Shown: piece by piece, positions 22,471-32,810 of the stretch | How the letters are laid out: each line of letters starts with the position of its first letter | Position numbering within the stretch: the first letter of the stretch is position 1 | Origin: Echinostoma caproni | Taxonomy: Eukaryota; Platyhelminthes; Trematoda; Plagiorchiida; Echinostomatidae | Assembly: GCA_900618425.1 (NCBI GenBank) | Contig: UZAN01040019.1 | Location: 53,110-96,689, forward strand | Reading direction: 5' to 3' | DNA: 43,580 nucleotides | The notes under the pieces: model-generated | Databases searched by the model: none | What the model was told of the DNA's origin: nothing | The model's input: only the letters and a program-made list of their open reading frames with translations | Made by a program: the position numbers and the translations under genes

Positions 22471-23575
22471 ATTGGTTCCAGCGCGTTTATCTGACGGTTC
22501 CGGGCATTCTCGAGTGTTTTACGTTATAGCGACAGTTTGATGTAACGGATATCAAACTCACCCCCAGGATCTGCTCATTTGTATCTACACCTTAAAATAA
22601 ATGTTTGCCATTGTCTGAAGCTTTTCCAGGCACGACTAGCAAGAACGAAAGCCCATTATACCTGCAATGAGATTTTTGCTCGGGAGGGATATCAGTGACT
22701 CCTTTTGGATATCGTAGAAAACTGAAGCATGTTATTTTTAAACAGACGTGTACAGACCCACTAAGACATACTTTGGACAATCCTTAATTCATGATGAAAA
22801 TTGTTTTGGCTTGATTCGGTTGCACACCAGAATGCTTATCCGCGAGTTAAGCTGAAATTTACTTTTGCATTGATCAAATGCCTTATGTAATTGCGGAAGC
22901 ATGAAACAGTTTATTTTTTCTATTATATTATAGAGAGACGTCGTTACCGAATACGTTTATTTTAAAGATGACACGACCGATGAATACGTTTGTTGCATTT
23001 GTTCCATGGCACCAATGTTGGCATCCAGTGTTGTTCACAAATGGGAATTAGTTCAGTATCAAACTTTATCAAGTGGAGATCACGGTCTCAGAGCAATCGA
23101 TATAAGCAATAGTATATACCTTCCCATAGAAAACAATCTCTTAATCGATTCACTAGGTATATCGACAACAATCGTCATTAACGTAAGATTGAAATATCAC
23201 TGTTTACTGAGTAACATTTTGAAATATATTCCATTAACAATAGGTATATGGGATAGGTGGGGATCATTAGTGATGTACCGTTCCAGTATGCATTTTCTGA
23301 AAAAAAATGTTCCACTTTCGTTCGTAGATTCCGTTCCTGAAACAGCTCTGTCTACGTAAAACGAAACAGCGGCATCTAATTACATCCCAGGTGGTAGGCT
23401 GTCTGATCTGGATAATCCGAGTGCTGGTGCAGCTATGTTCGGAGTGTATTTTGTGCCCTAAAAATGCAAAATGTTACTAGAAAATTATGCTGACCATTCG
23501 CCCAGCCTCGCTCTAATTGAGGTTGTAGTTTAGGAAGTAGACAAACTTTGTTATTTGTGAGCTATATCTTACCTG
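22471..23575. other. Anonymous DNA with a 117-residue open frame
   Basis: The plus-strand frame 23006-23359 (117 residues, beginning MAPMLASSVV) is one of the longer non-transposon frames in the window. It has no recognised domain, and similar frames are expected by chance. A GTAAG at about 23182 could be a splice donor, but no matching acceptor or neighbour exon was supported. Confidence 0.35.
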
Positions 23576-24090
23576 GTGACAGATCAAGCAAGAAGTGTCA
23601 ACACGCATACAGAAGGTTGGATGGGCAGTTACCAGTTTGAGTCATTTTTGGTCCCCTTGCGATGTATTACTGGAGTGAATGGTAGACTGCATGCAGAAGT
23701 TAAGCCAGTGCTAGCTTGGCCATCACGGAAAAATGATAAAAGTAGACTGTCGGTGGTCGAACACCCCGCATTACGCTGAATTACACTAGTCTCTTGAGGA
23801 AACCAGAAAAGCAGTGTTGAGGTTAGATGCAGCGTTTTAGGTACGGTGATCGTGACGTGCTGCGCATGTCACCAATTAGGTTGCTGAAAGGAGCAATGTT
23901 TGCCGAAGCAGAAAGCAGTTGGAAAAAGGTCAGGGGCGGTCAAATCAAAACCTGGCATGAGGGGTTGAAAACCATAACCACAAGGCTGTATTACGTTGGT
24001 CCCGTTAGGCTTCCTGGAATAGAATCACAAGATCGTGGTAACAGATGGTTCAATACACTGAGTGATATGGCTTAATGTTGCAAGCAGTTG
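23576..24090 (+). pseudogene. RTE-type LINE, 3' end of the ORF
   Basis: Frame 23576-23779 holds VNGRLHAEVKPVLAW and KSRLSVVEHPALR, matching the K-G-R-x-Y-x-A-V-V-R-x-V-L-L-Y-G and L-x-V-F-x-x-R-C-L-R blocks that follow the reverse transcriptase in RTE-type elements of flukes. Frame 23827-24075 continues with DRDVLRMSPIRLLKGAMF, ESSWKKVRGGQIKTWHEGL and ends NRWFNTLSDMA, the characteristic C-terminus of that family. One frameshift and a stop separate the two parts. The catalytic palm is missing, so this is a 5'-truncated copy, which is usual for LINE insertions. Confidence 0.8.
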
Positions 24091-24379
24091 GAGCCGTGAA
24101 TCTACTCATTATTCATACAACCCCGGTCTAACATGAATGCTATGTTTACTCCTTAATCCTGCTGTCAACATTCCAGTTATCATTTAAAACAATAGAACAG
24201 AGTGGCGAACAAGCTCGTTTTCAGATACTCTTATTCGTACCAATACATCTCAATATATATCACTAATAAGGAACAAAAATTGTCTTGGGAAAATAACAAA
24301 ATAATATCTCAGATTACTAGAAACGATTTCATCATGAGACCGGAAATGAGATTCAACACGATCACATATGTGTTTGTCC

Positions 24380-24760
24380 ACTCATCCGATCATCGCGATA
24401 CGGTGTGTGTGGGGTGGGCCAGGGAAGCTTTTACGCTCGCACATATTATTTTGGGCACACAGAGGGGGCTGTGCAAACAAATGCCCACCCCATCTTCTGT
24501 AGCAAGCATCCGACGGGGAACCTGCCTCGATAATCACCCACGAACTTTATACAGGGGTCTAAAAGTCTCGCACACGTCCACAGTGATGTTTTTCTGTTAG
24601 GTGTGAAACCAATGCACTAGTGAGTGACTTAATCGTTCCGGTGCTCAGCCACACAGATTGGTGTTCACGATTCCGTTCGGACAATCGCTTAACTATGCGG
24701 CCTATGTACGTTGTTCCATAGAACAAGTAATTAACATGTAAGCAATTCTTCATTCTGTTG
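24380..24760 (-). pseudogene. Penelope-like element, GIY-YIG endonuclease fragment (P4)
   Basis: On the minus strand the frame 24559-24753 has GTTYIGRIVKRLSERNREH and TGTIKSLTSALVSHLTEK, nearly the same as the plus-strand copy at 4.7 kb (TGTIKSLTSAVVSR). Further downstream, other frames keep the segment encoding SWVIIEAGSPSDACYRR and the terminal PGPP. The Cys-x-Cys pair is largely lost: the block before GTTYIG reads CLHVNYLFY. So this copy belongs to the same subfamily as P1 but is more damaged. No reverse transcriptase is attached. Confidence 0.82.
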
Positions 24761-26545
24761 TTTTATCCAGATAGACAGCCAAAAGACGGCAACCAATTCC
24801 GGCTCATGGTAGTGTAGTGTTAATGTTTGCAAAACGTGAACTGAACTTATTTATCGCTCACGGGGTCAGCCCATTTAAAAAAGAACATAAACAAGGAACC
24901 TGTTCTCCAAATGGACGCTTAGATTCACTTTTTTGCACGCTGGGTAGAGAACGATCTTTCACATCTAATAACGAAGGGATACGAGGTGCACGCAATTGTG
25001 TTGGTATATTTCAGCATTGCAAAAAGCTAAATATGCTTCTGTTTATAAATGTAAGCTGTACGTGCATATGTCATACTTTAAGTGCAATGAGGAAACATTT
25101 GGGTGGACGCAAATGATACAAGAGTAGGGTGCCGAGGGATATCAGCTCACTGATAGAGTATTTTAATAACATTGCACAGCTGTGTGCCATTTCATTTCAC
25201 AAATCGCATTGTATCATATTTGACTTCCTCCTGGAAAATCGATGCCATGATACAACGATGCACGTTTTCCAGAACCTTAGTCTGCCAGAAAAAAATCCAT
25301 GTAAATTTAGAAGTGTTTTGATCAGAGGCAACACAAAGTTAGAAGAAAGCTCAGTCCAGTGTTTCCAAATCATATCTATGAAACGAGGTTAATGTTCAAT
25401 TACATAAATTTCACAAATTGCATGAATTTCTTCATGTACGTTGTACCTTACGCATGGACCGATGCCTACAAATGATAGGGCAGCTGTTGAGACAGGGTTG
25501 AATCAAATGCGCTTCGTCAATCCATGGGTTCCAGAGGAGATCAAACTCGAGAACTCACCTGTAGAACGCAAGCATAGGGCCTACTCGACTCATCACCCAG
25601 GACTTGGAATTGTATTCCAAGAGGGCTCAAAATATTGGAGTTTAATTAATATTCAGTTCTTCGGGAGCTTGAAAACGAGTCACGTGTCGGTAAACTAAGC
25701 ACGGGAGCTGAAGTGCTTATATGAAATGCTTTATACCACAGGGGTGGATTGTGAGACAATTTCAGACTAATTCGGCCTAAACCGTGGCGATTTCAATTTG
25801 GACACGGGACGGAACAATCTTCGGTCATGGCTACTCTGTGATCAATTTTAACAGGATGTGAATTCATTGCTTTTATGACTTGGTTTTTCTCTCGCTTTCT
25901 CATCTACACAAAATAATGCTCATGGAAGCCCTCATATAGATGGTTTGTTATGCAGGCAGTGTACTTTATTTCACAAACGTAAATGAATGGATCAATACAA
26001 AAAGAGAGCACAATTTATTGGTCTCTCGGTGCACCTTAAGTAAACTATTACACGGAACATGAACGAAGTTTCGAGCTCAGCTGCGTGTACCGTACTCTAC
26101 TGAATGTATGAAAGATTTGGCCAAGAGATATGAACTGCACTTTTCTCAGATTAGATGACTTTTTGAAAAGGACACGCTTTGGCACCGCAAACTATATCAA
26201 GGGCTCCGAGTATCCGTTGCAGACCATTGATGAATTTGATAGTTCATCAATTACTATGCCCTCCAAACCCTGTTGGCCAAACACATTACGCGCTTTTTCT
26301 TTACAGTAATCGGTTATACGCTAAAAAAGCAAATATGAAGCTTATTTCACGTCATCTTCTTGTGGATTGCCCTTCTGATATGTTCTCCACTTCCAGGTGA
26401 ACGTGATTTTGATTTCGGTCTCTTCCGAAGAATATTCTGCTGCAATCACTATTGCGTCAACCACTGGAGGTGATGTGATTTTTAAGCAAGATGAGATATC
26501 GTATTTGCAAGGGAAAAAACAAAGACTGAACAGTTAGTTTCATAA
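24761..26545. other. Anonymous DNA, no supported gene
   Basis: Plus-strand frames at 24817-25116 (99 residues), 25129-25392 (87), 25441-25698 (85) and 26179-26400 (73) follow one another but share no recognised domain. I found no splice or start evidence linking them. No repeat family was identified. Confidence 0.35.
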
Positions 26546-26735
26546 ACCGGACGGTGATGGCCCGGCGGTAACATCAACTTATCACCCCGGAGGACGTTTG
26601 TTTGAACCCCATCTTCACCACTTGATCTCTCCTATTGTGTGTTGAGTGACAGCCATTTGATTGACCCCTTCTCGCCTCCTGAAAACTGTATCATAATACA
26701 TTTAATACGATAAAGGAAGATTGAAAAAGTAAAAG
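26546..26735 (+). repeat. tRNA-type SINE-2, copy 2
   Basis: The best-preserved head of the three copies: ATGGCCCGGCGGTAAC (A-box-like), then CACCCCGGAGGACG, then GTTTGAACCCC (B-box-like). The body TATTGTGTGTTGAGTGACAG and CATTTGATTGACCCCTTC aligns with the copies at 8.4 and 40.3 kb. It lies about 290 bases before the LTR of Ty3/Gypsy element A. Confidence 0.65.
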
Positions 26736-27021
26736 ACATTCTGACTAGTTGGGGTGCGTGAGAGAAGTGTTCTCACCGACCCGTATCTGAAAGAAACCAC
26801 ACAGCTGTCACACATCACGAAGCATTGAAATGTATTCCAGCCGAGCACAGTTACTGTATACATTATCTGCATCCCCATTTTTATTTTTGAATTATTTCTC
26901 TCACCCCTTCTTCTCATAACCTCGGGTACCACGACTCCAGACACACTAAAGTGCGCCATATGTTGTGACTTACAGTTCATTCAAATAGACTAAACATGCA
27001 AAGCATTACATTGGATGCATA

Positions 27022-27190
27022 TGTAGTATTGAGAATAGTATTCGAAATGGAGCTCCGGAATTCGCACAATACCAATCCCCGATATTGAACAACTTCGAAT
27101 CGAATAGCACACGTACTTTATTCGAATTGCATACTATGCATACTAAATACATTTAAAGTGTACAACGAATTTCTCGAGGTCAGTGTCACA
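27022..27190 (-). repeat. Element A 3' LTR
   Basis: On the minus strand it runs TGTGACACTG...TACTACA, with the usual TG...CA ends, about 169 bases. The inner boundary is set by the preceding purine-rich tract and is tentative. The outer end is well set by homology with the 5' stub at 30954. Confidence 0.65.
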
Positions 27191-27210
27191 CTTCACACTC
27201 ACCGCACCTT
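27191..27210 (-). other. Element A purine-rich tract (plus-strand primer)
   Basis: Minus strand GGTGCGGTGAGTGTGAAG directly before the LTR start TGTGACAC. It is purine-rich but interrupted by T and C, so it is a probable rather than clean polypurine tract. Confidence 0.45.
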
Positions 27211-28240
27211 CAACTGACCACAGGATTTCTAAAATCCAGTCATGGTTTCGCATTCAGTCGTTTAGACCTTCGTAGGACTCGTTCATTCACAGATAATTCT
27301 TCCGTGGCAGCTTGTTCAATATTCTGTTCATCAGTAGCATCGAGTTGCTCAGTATCTAAAGAAACATTATTATACTTGGAATTTTCATCATGAAATGGAA
27401 CTTACTGACTTGGATTGTCAAAACGAATTTCGTCCACATGTCTTCTGTGTATAGACAAATCATCCTCGTAAAGTAGTTGAAGCATTCTTCGGCCTAAAGA
27501 CTTTAGGACAATTCCTGAAGAGGGTCTTAGGTCATTATCACAGAAAAATACAACTTCAGAATAATTAATGCACAATAAAGTGAATCTCAAATTTCGACCT
27601 TTTGAAAGTTTAGCAGGCGTTTCTTTAGTGGATGAATGAACAGAATGACGATATTGTAAAACAAATAGATCAACAATCTTTCAAGTTCAGAAAATGTAGA
27701 TGGATTCAAAGCAGTAATAGCCCTTTTAAGTGTTCTAACAAAGTTCTCTGCTTGTCCAGGGAAGTCTAGGAGCAGTAAATAGATGTTTGCAGCCAATTTG
27801 AAACACTTTTCGTGGAGAAGTAACTGCCATTATCAGTGACAAGCACAGCAGGAATACCCTCCTGACTGAAAACTTTACGCAAAGCATGGATAGTAAAATC
27901 TGATGAGGGTGACCTAGTAAAAAATACCTCAATGAAAACAAAAGAATACATTCCACGGAGAAATAGACCACAGTAATTCGCATTAACACGTCGCTAAGCC
28001 TCAGTTGAAACAGACTACGGAACCCACATGGATGGCAACTGTCGAGCTTCTTGGTAGCATTTAGGGCACTTCTTTGCTTTGGAACATATGCCGACATCCA
28101 TGTTTGGCCAACAACAAGTTTATCTAACCAATTAGTTCATCTTTTCTGCCCCAAGATGGCCGGAATGTAGGTCGTCGGTAGAATAACAACTCTGTCATTC
28201 AAACACAGTAATCCATCAGGCGTAATTGAAAGTTGATTAC
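27211..28240 (-). pseudogene. Element A integrase
   Basis: From N- to C-terminus on the minus strand: a zinc-binding piece with SKAKKCPKCYQEA in a shifted frame (about 28050-28090), then VLVTDNGSYFSTKSV (about 27840) with the second catalytic Asp, then GQAENFVRTLKRAI (about 27740) with the catalytic Glu. The C-terminal domain follows: LRPSSGIVLKSLGRRMLQ and RRHVDEIRFDNPSQ (27402-27590). A tail with RVLRRSKRLNAKP ends the protein at about 27220. The first catalytic Asp was not recovered. Several stops and frameshifts make it inactive. It would join element cDNA to host DNA. Confidence 0.82.
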
Positions 28241-28900
28241 GCCTAGCATTGTGATGTGGAAATCGCTTCCGGGTCTGTCTGTGCATTCCAACCCTTCCGC
28301 AAAGCAGTCATCATAGCAGAGAAATAACGACGTGTGTCACGAATAAGTTCTTGGAGGATCACAGGGAGAGGTTGCACTAGTAGTAAATCAGAAATGTTTT
28401 CTGGGTCCGAAACGGGTAGCGATTCACGCAAAATGTAATACACGTGTCGGATGTATTTGGCACTGTGATGTTCAATTGTGTTCAATTGCGTGTGAGTGAG
28501 ATGTTCCAACGCGAAATCATAGCTGGAAAGGGATTTCTCAGGGTCAAAGCCTCGTGATCGGTAACGATGGTGAAATGATGACCGAAAAGGAACTAGTCGA
28601 GGCGTTTGACTTCCCAATGTACAGCCAAGGCTTCGCGATGAGTTTGAACATAGCCGCGTTCAGCTGCTGTTAACCGGCGAGACACACAAATAATTGAATG
28701 CCCATTCTGTTCAAGAATCGCACCAATTCCATTCGATGATGTATCAGTAATAACAGTGGAACGAATTTTACGATTGAATGGGTGAAGTACAGCATTATTA
28801 CGCAGAAATTTTAGCAATTCACGTAATCAATGTTCATGAACATCAGTCCAGACCAATTTGTTAGAAGAAGAGAGACGAAATAGGGGTGAAGCTTTCTGAC
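28241..28900 (-). pseudogene. Element A RNase H and connection to integrase
   Basis: The frame 28593-28817 contains VITDTSSNGIGAILEQNG, the first RNase H motif with its catalytic Asp. SRRLTAAERGYVQTHREALA, with the catalytic Glu, follows. A frameshift leads into 28243-28617 with EKSLSSYDFALEHL, the tether between RNase H and integrase. The D-H-x-A-L block expected next is lost at the shift. The RNA strand-removing role is by family. Confidence 0.8.
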
Positions 28901-29057
28901 TGAAAGTAGGGATAAATCTAGAGTAATGTTATATTATCTGGAGCTAATCTATGATCTGAGTTCGTGTATGTTCGATGGCAATTTGGCTTTTGTTAGAGGA
29001 AGTAGACGGTTTGGGTCAGGTTTTTAGCCTATAGCATCAACTAAGTGTCCAAGACAT

Positions 29058-29800
29058 TCAAAATGAAAGACAAAATAAACATTTCTTAGGACCAACAGCA
29101 AAACTCTTATCGGAATGCCTCCGAAAGAGTTCAAGCAATCGTGCGTCATGAGTGGACTTGTCAGGAGCATGAACAATAATGTCATCTTGATATACTTCAA
29201 CATCAGACTGACCACTAGTAATGCCATTCATAACTTGTTGAAATGTGGCAGGAGAAACGGATAAAGCGAATGGTAGAAACTTGTATCTGTATAAACCGAA
29301 AGGGGTATTAATAGTTGTCAAAGTGGATGATGTTTCATCCAACGGGCTTTGTAAATAAGCATCTTTTGAGTCAATTTTGGAAAAGACCTTAGAACCAGTC
29401 AACTTATTTAGAAGGTCCTCAGATTCAACTGTTCTACATGTCTGCTTTAACAATTTTGGATTTGAAATGATTCGGTAGTCACCACCTATTCTGGGGGTCT
29501 TGCTTTCCGACTTGAGTGGTTTGACGATTGGTGTACCCCATGCTGAAGGCGCCACCTTCGCTGTAACACCTTTGGAACACAAGTTGTGCGATGCATTCAT
29601 GACAGGTTCAAGAAGGCCATATGGAGTAACTCGGCGTTTGAGAAAAACTGGAGTTCCATTAACTGGTACCTTCACTGGGGGAATTTTTATGCCACCACTG
29701 GCCTTTGAGCATTTTATAATCAAATCTTTCAGTTCATTTTCAGTATCGATAGAGGTTAACAAGGAAAGATTGACATTTAATGCTTGCGTGCTCTCAAGTC
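29058..29800 (-). pseudogene. Element A reverse transcriptase
   Basis: The frame 29058-29762 (234 residues) is the longest clean stretch of the element. It starts in the protease/RT linker and shows PVFLKRRVTPYGL, then AWGTPIVKPLK, GDYRIISNPKLLKQTCRT, SKIDSKDAYLQSPLD (catalytic Asp in motif A), FLPFALSVSPATFQQVMN and VYQDDIIVHAP (YQDD at 29181-29192). All palm and finger motifs are in order and in one frame. It ends by frame change at KKCLFCLSF; the thumb continues in other frames toward 28900. This enzyme copies the element RNA into DNA. Confidence 0.92.
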
Positions 29801-30048
29801 TAGTACAGGAGGGCCAGACTTAATTACAATGAATGCACAGATGGCACTTTTTGAATGTTCACCACGGACTGAAATATCACAAGACCCAGCAACAAGCTAT
29901 GAATGTCCAGTGATTTATAGTGACAGTGGATAGCTGGAGTTTATCATCTGGAGCAAATAGTTTTAAATCATGAACGGAAATTAGAGATTCCACACTACCA
30001 GTGTCCAAAATCAAAAGAAGGGAGGTACCAGTAGAACTGCATAGTTTT
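29801..30048 (-). pseudogene. Element A aspartic protease
   Basis: The minus-strand frame carries LLILDTGSVESLISVHDL, the retropepsin active site D-T-G-S (DTG at 29997-30005). It then runs downstream to a stop, after which a neighbouring frame continues with GDISVRGEHSKSAICAF toward the reverse transcriptase. Protease would cut the Gag-Pol polyprotein. It overlaps the 3' end of the gag frame by a frame change. Confidence 0.82.
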
Positions 30049-30923
30049 TCACGAATGTGGCCAGAATGAGAGGTAATTGCCAAAGATAAAAAAGAAAAAT
30101 GTTTGTCGATGGCACTCACTTTTGAGTCCTTGGGTTGAATAAAACAAAACGTTTTGGTACTGCGACACAGACTGAATATAACCAGTTTTACCACACTTGT
30201 GACATGAAGCGTAACAAAACCGACATGTGAATCTGGAATGACGTTTGCCCCAGGATGCCCAATTGCCATAGGATTTATCCGAATATGTCATATTGTGTGA
30301 GCTAGATTGTGTAACTGGTTCGAGACGTCCGGCTGTAGCATGAACTTTCGTGAATTTAATTTTGAGTGAATTTAACATGGCTGTAGACGCGTTGGTCGAC
30401 GGTATGGATGAAGTAACAGCGCGAATGTCCTGATATTGTTCACAATGGTTCCGCATATCTTTCAACGTCGGACTGGATAGCTTTAGAAGTTCATTTTGTA
30501 AAACAGTAATGTTAATGCCAGCGATCAGCCAGTCTCTCAACTGCATGTTCAGTACGTCTCCAAAATCACACTTTGCAACTTGAGTGAGCAAATCCAGGAT
30601 GAATTCACGGATGCCCTGATTCGGATTGCGTACCACTGAATGAAATTTCGCTCTCTCTGAGGCTTCGAAGTTAGTTGGCTTCACACACTGCAGGAGAAGG
30701 GAATTTAAATCCCCGTACAGTACGGAAAAAGTGGAGAGGGACACGCCAAGCTTTTGATTGGTGTGTAGGCATTTTTACCGGCAGCATTCAAAAAGAAAGC
30801 GGATTTATTTTACTCATCGGGCTTTGAACGAATCAACCATCAAATATCAAAACGTTCAAAATAATCCACGATATCGCGTGCACTGCAGTTAAAATCAAGG
30901 AATTCTAGTGGAGTAGAATTCAT
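30049..30923 (-). pseudogene. Element A Gag
   Basis: The frame 30049-30744 (231 residues) holds a capsid-type region: FHSVVRNPNQGIREFILDL and CDFGDVLNMQLRDWLIAGI match the Retrotrans_gag family. It is followed by a basic region with a zinc-knuckle-like CRFCYASCHKCGKTGY at about 30180-30225. An ATG at 30923 starts MNSTPLEFLDFNCSARDIVD, the probable true N-terminus. It is separated from the main frame by a stop and a frameshift near 30750-30850. Gag packages the element RNA; this copy is broken. Confidence 0.82.
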
Positions 30924-30932
30924 TGTTCAGTA

Positions 30933-30951
30933 GATCCTGCCCGCTACGCCA
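30933..30951 (-). other. Element A primer binding site, tRNA-Ser-like
   Basis: The plus strand GATCCTGCCCGCTACGCCA looks like the 3' end of a eukaryotic tRNA-Ser including CCA. The minus strand TGGCGTAGCGGGCAGGATC is therefore the primer site. It lies two bases inside the LTR end at 30954, the normal position. Confidence 0.65.
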
Positions 30952-30953
30952 AA

Positions 30954-31008
30954 TGTAGTACTGAGAATAGTATTGGAAATGGATCTCTGGAATTCGCGCA
31001 ATATCATA
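30954..31008 (-). repeat. Element A 5' LTR stub
   Basis: About 55 bases matching the outer end of the 3' LTR (TGTAGTACTGAGAATAG versus TGTAGTATTGAGAATAG). Homology then stops, so about two thirds of this LTR is missing at the junction with element B. Confidence 0.7.
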
Positions 31009-31049
31009 GCACTTACGAAATTGATTAGCAGATTTCAAAGAAAATAGGT

Positions 31050-31870
31050 TATGGCTCAAGTTCATGTAACCGTTTACTTGGGGCCGATCCTTGTTTTCTG
31101 CGTACGTGTGCAAGAAGGGTCTTGGTTGGGGTATCAAGTGTGCAGAAGGATATCCAGGGGAAGAGCCCTTCGTTTAATCTCTGCAAGATTGGTGATATCT
31201 AGGGTGCCAATAGTTATTGTGCCGTACCCATGTGCCTTTCCCGATTTGCAATTCATAAAGCACTTTGCCAATTCACTGTTTAATGATTTCTCCTGCCAAT
31301 GGGTCGCGATCTGGATGATGATCCCTGGCATATACAACAGCATTCGCTGCCAGTTTGCTTGATTCTATTGTGCCTCTTTCCGATTTGACTGATGTGTCTT
31401 TGGGTAACATGGTATCGTGGACTGTCCGCAATTTACGGCCCATTACGGCTTCTGCAGAAGTCTTGTCATTCGGTGTTGATTCATTCGGAGTTGAACATTA
31501 TGTTGAAAAGAACCGTTGCCGAATTTCATCTGTAGTCCCCTCCCCTCAAAGCTTCAACAGGGTTCTTTTGAAAGTATCCACGAATCGTTCCACCTGATTG
31601 TGGATAATGCAGTGGAGTCCGAATGTGTTCCATATGCCGCCGTTAGCAGAAATCCCGGAAAACAGCCGGAGTGAATTGGGTTCCACTGTGCAAAATGAGC
31701 ACTACCAGTAGGCTATGTTGGACGAGAACGTGAGGCAGAAACGGGACGGTATTGCCAGAAGTGGGGGAGGAAATGACGTAGATCTCAGGCCACTTGGAGT
31801 GGCATCTACCACGATGAGACAGTAGATATCTTATACTCGCCGTGCATAGTCAATGCGTAGTCGCTGCCAT
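31050..31870 (-). pseudogene. Element B integrase, catalytic core and C-terminal domain
   Basis: Next to the gap the minus strand reads WQRLRIDYARRV (the catalytic-core start, with the first Asp), then YLIVVDA-like residues at about 31810. Other frames give VLILHSGTQFTPAVFRDFC (about 31680) where the catalytic D-N-G-T-Q-F is changed to H-S-G-T-Q-F. NQVERFVDTFKR with the catalytic Glu is at about 31590. Near 31330-31200 VVYARDHHPDRDP and GKVLYELQIGKGTWVRHNN match the C-terminal domain. The loss of the second Asp and several stops show an inactive gene. The last recognisable residues lie near 31050-31200. Confidence 0.82.
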
Positions 31871-32382
31871 NNNNNNNNNNNNNNNNNNNNNNNNNNNNNN
31901 NNNNNNNNNNNNNNNNNNNNNNNNNNNNNNNNNNNNNNNNNNNNNNNNNNNNNNNNNNNNNNNNNNNNNNNNNNNNNNNNNNNNNNNNNNNNNNNNNNNN
32001 NNNNNNNNNNNNNNNNNNNNNNNNNNNNNNNNNNNNNNNNNNNNNNNNNNNNNNNNNNNNNNNNNNNNNNNNNNNNNNNNNNNNNNNNNNNNNNNNNNNN
32101 NNNNNNNNNNNNNNNNNNNNNNNNNNNNNNNNNNNNNNNNNNNNNNNNNNNNNNNNNNNNNNNNNNNNNNNNNNNNNNNNNNNNNNNNNNNNNNNNNNNN
32201 NNNNNNNNNNNNNNNNNNNNNNNNNNNNNNNNNNNNNNNNNNNNNNNNNNNNNNNNNNNNNNNNNNNNNNNNNNNNNNNNNNNNNNNNNNNNNNNNNNNN
32301 NNNNNNNNNNNNNNNNNNNNNNNNNNNNNNNNNNNNNNNNNNNNNNNNNNNNNNNNNNNNNNNNNNNNNNNNNNNNNNNNNN
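31871..32382. other. Assembly gap (512 N)
   Basis: A run of N falls inside element B integrase. Open frames that appear to cross it are artefacts. Confidence 0.99.
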
Positions 32383-32810
32383 TCTCTGTCCACGAAGGGC
32401 CAATACACATAGCTTCATGCAATTGCCTCCATCCTGCTAATGCCGAGGCGAGTCGCATAAAGTTGGTGGAGTACTCGTGAACGTAATGATGACGGAATGA
32501 CAACACGATTGGCGAACATGAGGCATGAGTCAACCGCAGATAGGCATGCACATCGCATATACAACTGTTTCAGCTCGTCAGAGGTCACTGTAGGTGGCCA
32601 GCCATATATAGTCCATGACATAGTAGATTGAACATTGAGGTCATTTGCCGAGGCATGCTTGATGTCCTCTACAGTAACGGGAGTTCGCCTGATAGCATCG
32701 TTTGTTGCCTGACGTGTGGTACCGTCGGACGTAATAGTTGAAACCACCATCTCTTCTGGGGTGGACGTTTGTTGTTGACTAAAGTCCTGCGTGCGGCGGA
32801 ATTCAATGTT
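32383..32810 (-). pseudogene. Element B RNase H-integrase linker and integrase N-terminal region
   Basis: The minus-strand frame 32415-32750 (111 residues) contains PVTVEDIKHASANDLNVQ and LFANRVVIPSSLRSRVLHQL. The last is the V-V-I-P-x-x-L-R block that precedes the integrase zinc-binding domain in Ty3/Gypsy proteins. The His and Cys residues of that domain are expected in the N gap just beyond. Confidence 0.78.

Larger units (their letters stand above)
27022..31008 (-). mobile_element. Ty3/Gypsy LTR retrotransposon A, degenerate
   Basis: Minus-strand element with the order 5' LTR stub (31008-30954), tRNA-Ser-like primer site (30951-30933), gag, protease, reverse transcriptase, RNase H, integrase, purine-rich tract and 3' LTR (27190-27022). 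That is the Ty3/Gypsy domain order. Both LTR pieces start on the plus strand with TGTAGTA and are alignable over about 55 bases with about six differences, so the insertion is old. The coding part is broken by several stops and frameshifts. A Mag-like lineage is suggested by the tRNA-Ser-type primer site; this is an inference. Confidence 0.88.

Noticed and set aside
24202..24600. 132-residue plus-strand frame as a possible gene
   Set aside because: Its second half is the reverse complement of Penelope nuclease fragment P4; the rest has no motif.
28218..28245. GGCGTAAT...ATTACGCC inverted repeat as a terminator or operator
   Set aside because: Only 8 bp, lies inside retroelement coding sequence, and no regulatory context supports it.
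29500..29823. 107-residue plus-strand frame as a gene
   Set aside because: It is the shadow of the element A reverse transcriptase on the minus strand.
31806..32551. Long open frames of about 200 residues crossing 31.8-32.5 kb
   Set aside because: They consist mostly of the N gap and are artefacts.
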